Shown here: positions 33,131-41,033 of the stretch, piece after piece | Position numbering within the stretch: position 1 is the stretch's first letter | How the letters are laid out: each line of letters starts with the position of its first letter | Source of the DNA: an uncultured Hungatella sp. | GTDB taxonomy: Bacteria; Bacillota; Clostridia; Lachnospirales; Lachnospiraceae | NCBI GenBank assembly: GCA_949879795.1 | Contig: CATLBR010000019.1 | Coordinates: forward strand, 1 to 61,484 | Direction: 5' to 3' | Length of the DNA stretch: 61,484 nt | Program-made: the position numbers and the translations under genes | The notes under the pieces: generated by a model | Databases searched by the model: none | The model's input: the letters and a program-made list of their open reading frames with translations, nothing else | What the model was told of the DNA's origin: nothing

Positions 33131-34984
33131 ATGTGCGGAATATCCGGATTTTTCCAGCAAAAACAAGATTTTTTACAAAAAGAGACACTTTACCGCCACA
33201 TACTGGAATCTATGAATCTCGCTCTAAGGAGGCGGGGACCGGACGACCAGGGAATCTTTCTGTCCTCCCACTTCGGCCTGGCCCATGTAAGGCTCTCCAT
33301 CGTCGACCTGGTCACCGGCCATCAACCCATGCTTAAAGAGACAGAAGGCCGCACCTGGGGGATCCTCTATAATGGGGAACTATATAACACAGAGGAACTC
33401 CGCCGTCAGCTGAAGGCTCTTGGTCACTGTTTCCACACTTCCAGCGATACAGAGGTGATTCTCCACGCCTACATGGAATATGGGCAGGATTTCGTAAAAC
33501 AGCTCAACGGCATCTTCGCTATAGCCATCATGGACCCGATGAAAGACCGGCTGCTGCTCTACCGGGATCGGGCAGGGGTAAAGCCTCTGTTTTACGGAAT
33601 TTTGGAGGACACGGTGGTCTTCTCCTCGGAGATCAAAGGGCTTTTCTGTTTTCCTGGTTTCCGTGCCGTCCTTGACAGAGACGGCCTGAACCAGGTCTTT
33701 AGCATCGGTCCTGCCAGAACCAGGGGAAACGGAGTATTCCACGGGGTGAGGGAAGTACTTCCGGGCCATTATCTGGTGTGTACCGGTGACGGCATCCGCC
33801 AGGAGTGCTACTGGAAGCTGGAGAGCCAGCCTCATCAGGACAGCTATAAAGAGACCGTAGAGAAAACTCAATTTCTCATCGAAGACTCTGTCAGGAGACA
33901 GATGGTCTCAGATGTCCCCATCTGCACCTTTCTGTCCGGCGGTGTGGATTCCAGTCTGGTATCCTCTATCTGCGCCCACGAACTGCGCAAAAAAAACAGA
34001 CAGCTGATGACCTTTTCCTTTGACTTTGTGGGAAATGAAGAAAATTTCAAGCCCAACTCCTTCCAGCCGTCCCAGGACCGTCCGTTTGTCCAGCAGATGG
34101 CGGCTTACCTAAATTCCGACCACCATTTTCTGGAATGCTCCACCACAGACCAGGCAGAGCTTCTCAAAGACTCCGTGCTGGCCCATGACCTGCCTGCCAT
34201 GGCGGATGTGGACTCATCCATGCTGTACTTCTGCTCTCAGGTCCGACCCTTCTGTAAAGTGGCACTGACAGGAGAATGTGCCGACGAAATATTCGGCGGA
34301 TACCCATGGTTTCACAGAAAAGAATGTTTTTCAGCTCAAACTTTTCCCTGGACCATGGATCTCAAAGCCAGACAGGTGCTGCTGAAAGACGATTTTCTCC
34401 AGGAACTGAGAATGGAACAGTATGTGCAGGAGGCCTATGAGGCATCTCTGGCCCAAGTTCCTGTTCTTCCCGGAGAACCTGCACAGGAAGCACGCAGAAG
34501 GGAGATATCCTACTTGAATCTGTGTTGGTTTATGCAGACTCTCTTAAACCGAATGGACAGAACCAGCATGTACAGCGGCCTGGAGGCACGAGTACCCTTT
34601 GCCGACCACCGGATCATCGAATATCTCTGGAATGTGCCCTGGGAGATGAAAGCCAGAGGCGGAGTGGTAAAAAATCTTCTCCGCCAAGCTGGAAAGGGCC
34701 GGCTGCCGGAGGAAATTCTCTTCCGCAGAAAATCTCCTTATCCCAAGACCTATGACAAAAATTATGAATCCCTTCTCGCAGGGAAGGTTCAGGAAATATT
34801 GGAGGACAGCCACGCTCCGGTGCTGAGATTTCTGGATATGAAAAAGACCAGACGTTTTCTCTCAAGCCCTTCAGACTATGGAAAACCCTGGTATGGACAG
34901 CTGATGGCGGCACCTCAGATGATGGCTTATATTCTGCAGATTGACTACTGGCTCAGGGAGTACAAGGCAGATATCTGCTGGTGA
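33131..34984 (+). CDS. asnB: Asparagine synthase (glutamine-hydrolysing)
   Basis: A 617-residue two-domain enzyme. The class II glutaminase domain begins MCGISGFF with nucleophile Cys2 and has LAHVRLSIVD and NGELYN motifs. The synthetase domain has the ATP pyrophosphatase loop LSGGVDSSLV (about 269-278) and GECADEIFGGY later. Length fits the bacterial AsnB group of about 610-630 residues. It is preceded by AAAGGAG and follows the membrane transporter by 47 bp. Confidence 0.95.
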   Translation: MCGISGFFQQKQDFLQKETLYRHILESMNLALRRRGPDDQGIFLSSHFGLAHVRLSIVDLVTGHQPMLKETEGRTWGILYNGELYNTEELRRQLKALGHCFHTSSDTEVILHAYMEYGQDFVKQLNGIFAIAIMDPMKDRLLLYRDRAGVKPLFYGILEDTVVFSSEIKGLFCFPGFRAVLDRDGLNQVFSIGPARTRGNGVFHGVREVLPGHYLVCTGDGIRQECYWKLESQPHQDSYKETVEKTQFLIEDSVRRQMVSDVPICTFLSGGVDSSLVSSICAHELRKKNRQLMTFSFDFVGNEENFKPNSFQPSQDRPFVQQMAAYLNSDHHFLECSTTDQAELLKDSVLAHDLPAMADVDSSMLYFCSQVRPFCKVALTGECADEIFGGYPWFHRKECFSAQTFPWTMDLKARQVLLKDDFLQELRMEQYVQEAYEASLAQVPVLPGEPAQEARRREISYLNLCWFMQTLLNRMDRTSMYSGLEARVPFADHRIIEYLWNVPWEMKARGGVVKNLLRQAGKGRLPEEILFRRKSPYPKTYDKNYESLLAGKVQEILEDSHAPVLRFLDMKKTRRFLSSPSDYGKPWYGQLMAAPQMMAYILQIDYWLREYKADICW

Positions 34985-35050
34985 GAGGGTATTTATTTAT
35001 GTTTCTCATAGTTCCCCGTCACATTCTCCTCAAGGTCACGGAGATCTGAC

Positions 35051-35097
35051 ATATACACATCCTTATTATCCTTTGGATGCAGGATGTGTATATTTTG
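35051..35097 (+). terminator. Intrinsic terminator after asnB
   Basis: A perfect 12-bp inverted repeat, ATATACACATCC (35051-35062) with GGATGTGTATAT (35082-35093), is followed by TTTTG on the plus strand. It lies about 70 bp after the asnB stop. Confidence 0.75.
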
Positions 35098-35167
35098 TCA
35101 GTTCCGATTCTCCCTGCCACAAAGACGCTGACAAGCCCATCCCCGCCTTACACATCGCTTTTCAAGT

Positions 35168-35509
35168 CTAGAAATTGCTTCCGTCCCAGCCCCAATCGGA
35201 CACAGGATGATAAGTCACATATACGCTTTTGCCCGGAATTCCCAGCTCTTCCTCGAGAATCTCACATATACTGGCTGTCATCCGGTCATAGTCCGCCGAC
35301 GATGCGCTGCCATACAGACTTACAGACACATACGCCCCCTTCTCCAGCTTTTCCCCTGCCATCCACAGGTCATAGTCGCTCTCAATTCCCACCATCAGAT
35401 AGCTTTCTGTCTTGTGGAGCGCCGAGATGGCCTTTCCAAGTCTGGACTTGATGGCTTCTTTTTTATCTTTTGTGACAGGTACTGTGATTTTTGAATCGAT
35501 AAATGGCAT
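35168..35509 (-). CDS. MIF/phenylpyruvate tautomerase family protein
   Basis: A 113-residue member of the tautomerase superfamily resembling macrophage migration inhibitory factor. After Met removal the N-terminal Pro (catalytic base in this family) is exposed: MPFIDSKITV. The central YLMVGIESDYDLWMAG and the C-terminal YVTYHPVSDWGWDGSNF align by eye with the end of eukaryotic MIF, which has a similar GWNNSTF ending. There is no signal peptide. It is the third gene of an alpha-galactosidase/zinc-ribbon/tautomerase group. Substrate unknown. Confidence 0.82.
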   Translation of the reverse strand: MPFIDSKITVPVTKDKKEAIKSRLGKAISALHKTESYLMVGIESDYDLWMAGEKLEKGAYVSVSLYGSASSADYDRMTASICEILEEELGIPGKSVYVTYHPVSDWGWDGSNF

Positions 35510-35545
35510 ATAGACACCTCCTGGTCATAATTTTTTTGCAAGTCA

Positions 35546-35752
35546 TCACTGATGAAACAGTGTGCATCCCATCTCCTTAAAATACTGTATCTTCTTTTCC
35601 AAATCCTCTCTGCTCACTTCAAAGCTGTCCGCCAGACAGTCCAGACAGTAATACACCTGGCTTCCCCGGTTCACCAGCTTTTTCGTAAGCCCGATCTCAT
35701 CGGATATCAGTTCTCTTCCACAGCGTCTGCAGTACTCCTTGTTTACCCCCAT
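35546..35752 (-). CDS. Small zinc-ribbon-like protein
   Basis: A 68-residue protein with two CxxC pairs, YCRRCG (about 7-10) and YCLDCL (about 35-38), suggesting a single structural zinc site, followed by a charged helix with EDLEKKIQYFKEMGC. The ATG at 35752 is two bases from the alpha-galactosidase stop and has only a weak ribosome binding site, so translation is probably coupled. An in-frame ATG at 35818 would overlap the galactosidase and adds unlikely sequence. No function is known to me. Confidence 0.7.
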   Translation of the reverse strand: MGVNKEYCRRCGRELISDEIGLTKKLVNRGSQVYYCLDCLADSFEVSREDLEKKIQYFKEMGCTLFHQ

Positions 35753-35753
35753 A

Positions 35754-36944
35754 TCACATGCTGAATGGGGCCAGGCGGCAGAGAAACACTTTGCAGTCGT
35801 GTCCCGGAACGGATACAATATGGTAGTCCCGCTTTACACCCAATTCCTCTCCTGTAAACACATCCCGCATGTCGAACCCATAGCCCGACGAGTAAGGCAC
35901 TCCCGCATCGGCAAAAATAAAGCTGATATCTCTCTCCTCTGGGAACAGATTGTAGTAGGCGATCACAAATTCGTTGTCCGACAGATGCTTGATAAAGGTA
36001 AACAGCTGATCCTTCACCGCCCGCAGCGGTTCCACCGCATTCTCCCTGTCCTCCTCCGGAACCATAACGCTTCTCTTTCCCACCAGGTAAGGTGGGCGGC
36101 ACTCCACATCCTGATCGATCCGGATCAGTTCTTTATTCAGCAGAAGCTCTTTCATCTGGGGATTCAGGTTCCTGATATCGGCTCCCATCATCAGCGGTAC
36201 ACCTGCAAGACACCACAGAGAAAACTGCATCCTGTACTCCCCGTCTGTGCATGGCTTTCCGATGGCCACGTTGCCCTGATTGTACATGCCTACAGTCAGC
36301 ATATCCATGTCGTTGAAACAATAAGGCCCTGACTGGCACAGATGCTCCAGCTGAGACTGGAAAATACCTATAAAGGAACGGAAATTGTCAAAAATATCTC
36401 CTGTAGAGCGATACATATGGGCGCCGATGGAGCGCATCCAGTTCCATGACTGGTGATGCCCCCAATTACATGCCGCGAAGCAGATCTCTCTCCCTGTCGC
36501 CTTGAGAGCCATGCTCATGGTGTGATAGCGGTTGACGCCGTCGGCGCTGTCGGGGAAATTGCAGTAGTCATATTTCAGATAGTCGATTCCCCACCGGGCA
36601 AACAACCTGGCATCCTGAAATTCGTGGTCGTAGCTGGATGGATAACCAGCGCAGGTGAGGATCCCCGCACAGGAATACATCCCGAACTTAAGGCCCTTTC
36701 CGTGAATGTAATCCGCCACAGCCTTCATGCCATGAGGAAACTTCTCAGGATCCGGCACCAGATTGCCGTCCTGATCCCTCTCCTTTAGAGACCAGCAGTC
36801 GTCGATCACAAGATACTCATAGCCCGCGTCCCTGTATCCCTCTTCCGCCATAGTGTCCGCGATCTCAAAAATCAGTTTCTCGTCAATATCTTTCCCAAAG
36901 GTATTCCATGAATTCCACCCCATAGGCGGCTTTGCTGCTATCAT
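35754..36944 (-). CDS. Alpha-galactosidase, glycoside hydrolase family 27
   Basis: A 396-residue TIM-barrel glycosidase. It begins with the GH27 motif PPMGWNSWNTFG; YLVIDDCW follows near residue 50. The nucleophile Asp is in YLKYDYCNF (about 125) and the acid/base Asp in RSTGDIFDN (about 181). No signal peptide, so it should act on imported alpha-galactosides. The start at 36944 is preferred because GGAGGAGA precedes it. It is the first gene of a three-gene unit with a good promoter at 37019-37047. Confidence 0.92.
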   Translation of the reverse strand: MIAAKPPMGWNSWNTFGKDIDEKLIFEIADTMAEEGYRDAGYEYLVIDDCWSLKERDQDGNLVPDPEKFPHGMKAVADYIHGKGLKFGMYSCAGILTCAGYPSSYDHEFQDARLFARWGIDYLKYDYCNFPDSADGVNRYHTMSMALKATGREICFAACNWGHHQSWNWMRSIGAHMYRSTGDIFDNFRSFIGIFQSQLEHLCQSGPYCFNDMDMLTVGMYNQGNVAIGKPCTDGEYRMQFSLWCLAGVPLMMGADIRNLNPQMKELLLNKELIRIDQDVECRPPYLVGKRSVMVPEEDRENAVEPLRAVKDQLFTFIKHLSDNEFVIAYYNLFPEERDISFIFADAGVPYSSGYGFDMRDVFTGEELGVKRDYHIVSVPGHDCKVFLCRLAPFSM

Positions 36945-37018
36945 ACCATTCTCCTCCAGCGATCTGTTATCTTTTCTTCCGCGGCTGTCCAGAGCGGAAC
37001 CCTGCCACATGATTTTCA

Positions 37019-37047
37019 ATCATACACCAAGGAAAATCTTCTGTAAA
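37019..37047 (-). promoter_or_regulatory. Promoter of the alpha-galactosidase unit
   Basis: The minus strand reads TTTACA (37042-37047), 17-bp spacer, TATGAT (37019-37024), giving a leader of about 65 nt. I found no convincing catabolite-repression (cre) site nearby. Confidence 0.75.
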
Positions 37048-37076
37048 TAAACTTTTGTCCACTAATTATAGAAAAA

Positions 37077-38306
37077 TCACCTGCCATATGTGACAGCCCC
37101 ATAGGCATCCAGCATCCCGCCGGAGGCCACCTTGCCCTCCAGCCCTTTCAGCTTGCGGGCAGAATTGATGATAGCCTCCCTCACCTCCGCAAGGCTTAAA
37201 TCGGTTCTGCACGAGTACACCAAAGCCGCTGTCCCTGTGACCATGGGCGTGGCCATGGAAGTTCCGCTCATAAATCCGTAGCCGCAGGATACAGTGCTGA
37301 GAATATGGGTTCCCGGAGCGGCGATATCTACGCTCACTGCGCCATAGTTGGAACTTTCGTCCAGAGTTCCGTCAAACATCAGATTGCTCACGGCTATGAT
37401 GTTATCTCCCGTCAGAGATGCAGGATACATGGGAACTCTGTCGATATTATACCCCACTCCTGCGGTATCTCCGTTGCCTGCGGAAACCACAAAAAGCATG
37501 GGAGAATTCTTGATCAGATCTTCCATCTCCTGGTCATATGTAAGGCTTCCGATGCTCAAGTTGCAGATATCTGCCCCGTTGTCCTGGGCATAGCGAATAG
37601 CCTGCTTTACATTGGATGAAACCCCGGTTCCTTCCTGGGAACCAAGAACTTTTAGTATCATCAACTTCACATAGCTGCTATCTGCTATCCCCGAAACCCC
37701 CTGCCCGTTCCAGGCGGCGGCTATGACCCCTGCCCCGTGAGTCCCATGGTCATCCTCCGCCCCTGTGTACACCTGGTTGTTCCCGGAATAGAAGTTCCAT
37801 CCGTTGATATCGTCTATATAGCCGTTATTGTCATTGTCAATTCCGTCTCCGGGTATCTCACCCGTGTTGACCCAGAGAGAGCCTGAAAGTTCCTCATGGC
37901 CCATATCCGCTCCCGTATCAATCAGGGCCACGGTGACAGGCCTCCGGTCAGGAGTCTTCTCATACACATCCCAGGCGGCTTCCATGCGGATATCCACCCC
38001 CGCCACGCTGTCTATAACTATCTCCTGCAAATCCCCGCTGCCGCCTGCCTGTACGCCTTCTCCCGAATCTCCTTCCTCTCCCGCAGCGCTTGGGTATGCC
38101 GACACGATTCTCTGAAGTCTGCCGTCATTTCTCAATCCCCACTGATATTCAAAGTAAGAATTTCCCGCCGCAGGAGGCAGAATTTCTTCCTTCCCAGCAT
38201 GGGCCCTGTAGACCGGCTGTTTATCGCCGACAGTAAACATGACAAACAGCACAGCCAGGCACAACATTAAAATATTAATTCTTTTATCTCTCACTGATCG
38301 CTGCAC
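37077..38306 (-). CDS. Subtilisin-like serine protease (S8 family), secreted
   Basis: A 409-residue protease with an N-terminal hydrophobic signal/anchor (about 12-35). Catalytic triad: Asp in VALIDTGAD (about 129), His in DDHGTHGAG (about 190), Ser in SGTSMATPM (about 348); the oxyanion Asn region reads VVSAGNGD. An acidic segment after the Asp, GDGIDNDNNGYIDDINGW, looks like a calcium-binding loop. The GTG at 38306 overlaps glgX by 23 bp; a GTG at 38294, preceded by AAAGGTG, is an equally good start. Pairing with glgX is unusual. Confidence 0.88.
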   Translation of the reverse strand: MQRSVRDKRINILMLCLAVLFVMFTVGDKQPVYRAHAGKEEILPPAAGNSYFEYQWGLRNDGRLQRIVSAYPSAAGEEGDSGEGVQAGGSGDLQEIVIDSVAGVDIRMEAAWDVYEKTPDRRPVTVALIDTGADMGHEELSGSLWVNTGEIPGDGIDNDNNGYIDDINGWNFYSGNNQVYTGAEDDHGTHGAGVIAAAWNGQGVSGIADSSYVKLMILKVLGSQEGTGVSSNVKQAIRYAQDNGADICNLSIGSLTYDQEMEDLIKNSPMLFVVSAGNGDTAGVGYNIDRVPMYPASLTGDNIIAVSNLMFDGTLDESSNYGAVSVDIAAPGTHILSTVSCGYGFMSGTSMATPMVTGTAALVYSCRTDLSLAEVREAIINSARKLKGLEGKVASGGMLDAYGAVTYGR

Positions 38307-40437
38307 CTTTCCAGACCATCACGCTTCTGGGCCTGATGGTAAAACTTCCCTTTTGAGTCAGACGCTCTCCATGCTCCTCCGGATTCCAGGTATCTACCTC
38401 CAGTTTCCAGCACATGGTCTCCGGAAGTTCAGGAAGCAGTACGTCCAGCTCCTCCCAATACGCGTTGGACGCAATGTAGATAACCTCCGGTGTTCCGCCT
38501 TCTTCCTGGCCTGCAAAGAGGACTCCCACATACCTCTCATGTTCCGCGAACTGACCTCTCCAGGGCTTTACTCCATGAAAACTGATATCCGGGAAACCGC
38601 AGGCTCCATTGCTGATATTGGTTCTCAGAATCCGGTGCTCTTTGCGGAAACGGATCATACGGCAGAAAAACCGGAACATGTCTCTGTTCTTATCCAGCTG
38701 ATTCCAGTCCAGCCATGATGTAATGTTGTCCTGACAGTATGCGTTATTATTTCCAAACTGAGTGTTGCAGAACTCATCTCCTGCCAGGAACATGGGGATC
38801 CCCCTGCTGCACATGAGAACGGCAAAACTATTGCGCATCATCCGATGTCTCAGCCTGTTGATCTCAGGGTCCTCAGTCTCCCCTTCAACCCCGCAGTTCC
38901 AGCTAAAATTATCACCTGCTCCGTCCGTGTTGTTCCAGCCGTTCTTTTCGTTGTGCTTCTGGTTGTAAGAAAACAGGTCATACAGCGTAAATCCGTCATG
39001 ACAGGTGATAAAATTCACCGAAGCGTTGGTCCTGGTGCTGACCTCATAGATATCTCTCGAACCTGCTATGCGCAAAGCCGCCGCCTGAGCCATACCGTCG
39101 TCACCTTTCAGATAACGGCGCATGTCGTCCCTGTACCGTCCGTTCCACTCTGCCCACCGGTTCCAGGACGGGAAGGTTCCCACCTGGTAAAGCCCTACCG
39201 CGTCCCAGGCCTCGGCGATCAGCTTTACATCCCCTAAAATCGGGTCGAAGGCCAGAGACTGGAGAAGGGGCGGCTTGTTCATCGGTGTCCCGTCCTCATT
39301 GCGCCCCATGATGGAAGCAAGATCAAAGCGGAATCCGTTGACCCTGTAAGTGGTCACCCAGTACCGCAAGCAGTTGAGAATCATCTGATGCACAATAGGG
39401 TGATTGCAGTTTAGGGAATTGCCGCAGCCGCTGAAATTGTAATAGTATCCCTCCGGTGTGAGAAGGTAATAAATATTGTTGTCAAAGCCTTTAAAGGAAA
39501 AGAACGGTCCGTCCTCGTTCCCCTCTGCCGTGTGATTAAACACCACATCCAGGTACACTTCTATCCCGTGCTGGTTAAACACCTGGATCAGATTCTTCAG
39601 TTCGTTGCCCTCCCGGTTGTACTCCTTGCTGGCGGTGTAGCTGGTGTTCGGGGCAAAAAAGCTGACTGTGTTATATCCCCAGTAATTGTAAAGTTTTTCT
39701 CCGTCCACTTCCCGGTAATCCTGCATCTCGTCGAACTCAAAAATAGGCATCAGTTCAACCACGTTCACTCCCAGTTCCAGAAGATAGGGAAGTTTTTCCA
39801 TAAGACCGGCAAAAGTTCCCGGATGGAACACGCCGGAGGAGGCATCTTTGGTAAAACCTCTCACATGCAGTTCATAGATGATCAAATCTTCCATGGGAAG
39901 CAGCGGCTGCTTTGATGTGCCCCAGTCAAAATCGTCCTTTACCACCCTGGCCTTATAGTGCTGGCCGTGGGGCGAGGAATCCCCCCACAGACTCTGACCT
40001 GTAACCGCCTTGGCGTAGGGATCCAGCAGATACTTGGTGCGGTCAAAAATCAGGCCTTTCTTGGGGTCGCAGGGACCGTCTACACGGTACGCATATTCAA
40101 ATTCCTCGATATTCAGTTTAAAAACAATCATGGAATAGACATTACCGATGCGGTAGTGGTGGGGGAATGGAATCACAGCAAAGGGTTCCTCCTCCATGCG
40201 ATTAAAAAGCAGCAGTTCTATAGAAGTCGCTCCATGAGAATATACGGTAAAATTCACACCGCCCGGAATAGCCGTGGCCCCGTTGATCTCATAAAAACCC
40301 GGCCGCACATCAAACCCAGCAATATGGTCCATAGGAATCAGATGGATGGTTCTGGGAAGGCTGATCTCCCCTATCCGTTCACCCGATACCTTATCTCTTA
40401 CCCCAACCGCCGTCGTCGTTCTCTCTTTTTCCTCCAT
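38284..40437 (-). CDS. glgX: Glycogen debranching enzyme / isoamylase, GH13
   Basis: A 717-residue enzyme of the GlgX/TreX type. An N-terminal CBM48-like domain (about 35-150) precedes the GH13 barrel. Catalytic residues: nucleophile Asp in FRFDLASIM (about 370), acid Glu in LIAEAWDAVG (about 407), transition-state Asp in ITCHDGFTLYD (about 478). A C-terminal beta domain ends the protein. Start at ATG 40437 with AAAGGAGGT. It hydrolyses alpha-1,6 branches in glycogen or imported glucans. Promoter at 40514-40542. Confidence 0.92.
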   Translation of the reverse strand: MEEKERTTTAVGVRDKVSGERIGEISLPRTIHLIPMDHIAGFDVRPGFYEINGATAIPGGVNFTVYSHGATSIELLLFNRMEEEPFAVIPFPHHYRIGNVYSMIVFKLNIEEFEYAYRVDGPCDPKKGLIFDRTKYLLDPYAKAVTGQSLWGDSSPHGQHYKARVVKDDFDWGTSKQPLLPMEDLIIYELHVRGFTKDASSGVFHPGTFAGLMEKLPYLLELGVNVVELMPIFEFDEMQDYREVDGEKLYNYWGYNTVSFFAPNTSYTASKEYNREGNELKNLIQVFNQHGIEVYLDVVFNHTAEGNEDGPFFSFKGFDNNIYYLLTPEGYYYNFSGCGNSLNCNHPIVHQMILNCLRYWVTTYRVNGFRFDLASIMGRNEDGTPMNKPPLLQSLAFDPILGDVKLIAEAWDAVGLYQVGTFPSWNRWAEWNGRYRDDMRRYLKGDDGMAQAAALRIAGSRDIYEVSTRTNASVNFITCHDGFTLYDLFSYNQKHNEKNGWNNTDGAGDNFSWNCGVEGETEDPEINRLRHRMMRNSFAVLMCSRGIPMFLAGDEFCNTQFGNNNAYCQDNITSWLDWNQLDKNRDMFRFFCRMIRFRKEHRILRTNISNGACGFPDISFHGVKPWRGQFAEHERYVGVLFAGQEEGGTPEVIYIASNAYWEELDVLLPELPETMCWKLEVDTWNPEEHGERLTQKGSFTIRPRSVMVWKGAAISER

Positions 40438-40513
40438 GTTACCTCCTTTGTCCCTCTCCACAGGGGGCCTCATCCTCATTCTTCATAAGGTGTACAATAT
40501 ACACGATAATATA

Positions 40514-40542
40514 ATTATATTCGACTTTCTTTCTTTATACAA
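40514..40542 (-). promoter_or_regulatory. Promoter of glgX and the subtilase gene
   Basis: The minus strand reads TTGTAT (40537-40542), 17-bp spacer, TATAAT (40514-40519), followed by an AT-rich near-palindrome. About 75 bp upstream of the glgX start. Confidence 0.7.
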
Positions 40543-40647
40543 GAAAAACTTTGAGACCTAAGTCTGCTAAACCCGTGAACACTGCAGACAAGGGATTCCT
40601 ACAGACCGGCTGTTGTGAACTATACAAATCTGCCTGGAAGCCGCTTT

Positions 40648-40911
40648 CTAAAAGCGGGCAGCCAAACTCCTGGATGGTTTTCTGAAGGGAAGTCTGGATG
40701 AATCCATAAGGGATACGCTGTATACGGAAGTCTTCTGATCCGCCCTGTAGGCCCGGTCTCTGATTGTCAAAGCCATAAAGACTGTAATCTCTATCTCTGT
40801 ATCATAGTAGTACAGGCAGGCGCTGGTATGAGTCACCACATCCAGGATCAGCAGTCTGGCATCTTCGTTCTCAAACGTCACACGATTCAGGTTTGTCTTT
40901 GTTATCATCAT
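40648..40911 (-). CDS. Small SOS-regulated protein of unknown function
   Basis: An 87-residue protein I do not recognise. ATG-ATG start codons at 40911/40908 follow AGGAGG. The first half (about 10-55) is mixed hydrophobic with a run LYYYDTEIEITVFMAL that could be beta-rich or a weak membrane segment; the C-terminal 25 residues are basic and Ser/Arg-rich. The stop codon lies inside a CCGCTTT/AAAGCGG hairpin. The promoter is near-perfect consensus and carries two LexA boxes, so DNA-damage induction is likely. Candidate roles such as division inhibitor or small toxin are guesses. Confidence 0.55.
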   Translation of the reverse strand: MMITKTNLNRVTFENEDARLLILDVVTHTSACLYYYDTEIEITVFMALTIRDRAYRADQKTSVYSVSLMDSSRLPFRKPSRSLAARF

Positions 40912-40938
40912 GTTCCATTTCCTCCTGATCATCATATC

Positions 40939-40987
40939 CGAACATCTGTTCTGATTTTATTATACGAACATTTGTTCTTATTGTCAA
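40939..40987 (-). promoter_or_regulatory. Consensus promoter with two LexA (SOS) boxes
   Basis: The minus strand reads TTGACA (40982-40987), 17-bp spacer, TATAAT (40959-40964). One GAAC-N4-GTTC box (40965-40978) fills the spacer and a second (40939-40952) lies just downstream of the -10 box. Both read CGAACAT.TGTTCT on the plus strand. This placement would give tight LexA repression of a very strong promoter. Confidence 0.85.
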
Positions 40988-41033
40988 CAGGAAATTTCTC
41001 TGAATCGCAGGTTTTCCGATTCCGCCGAAGTGG

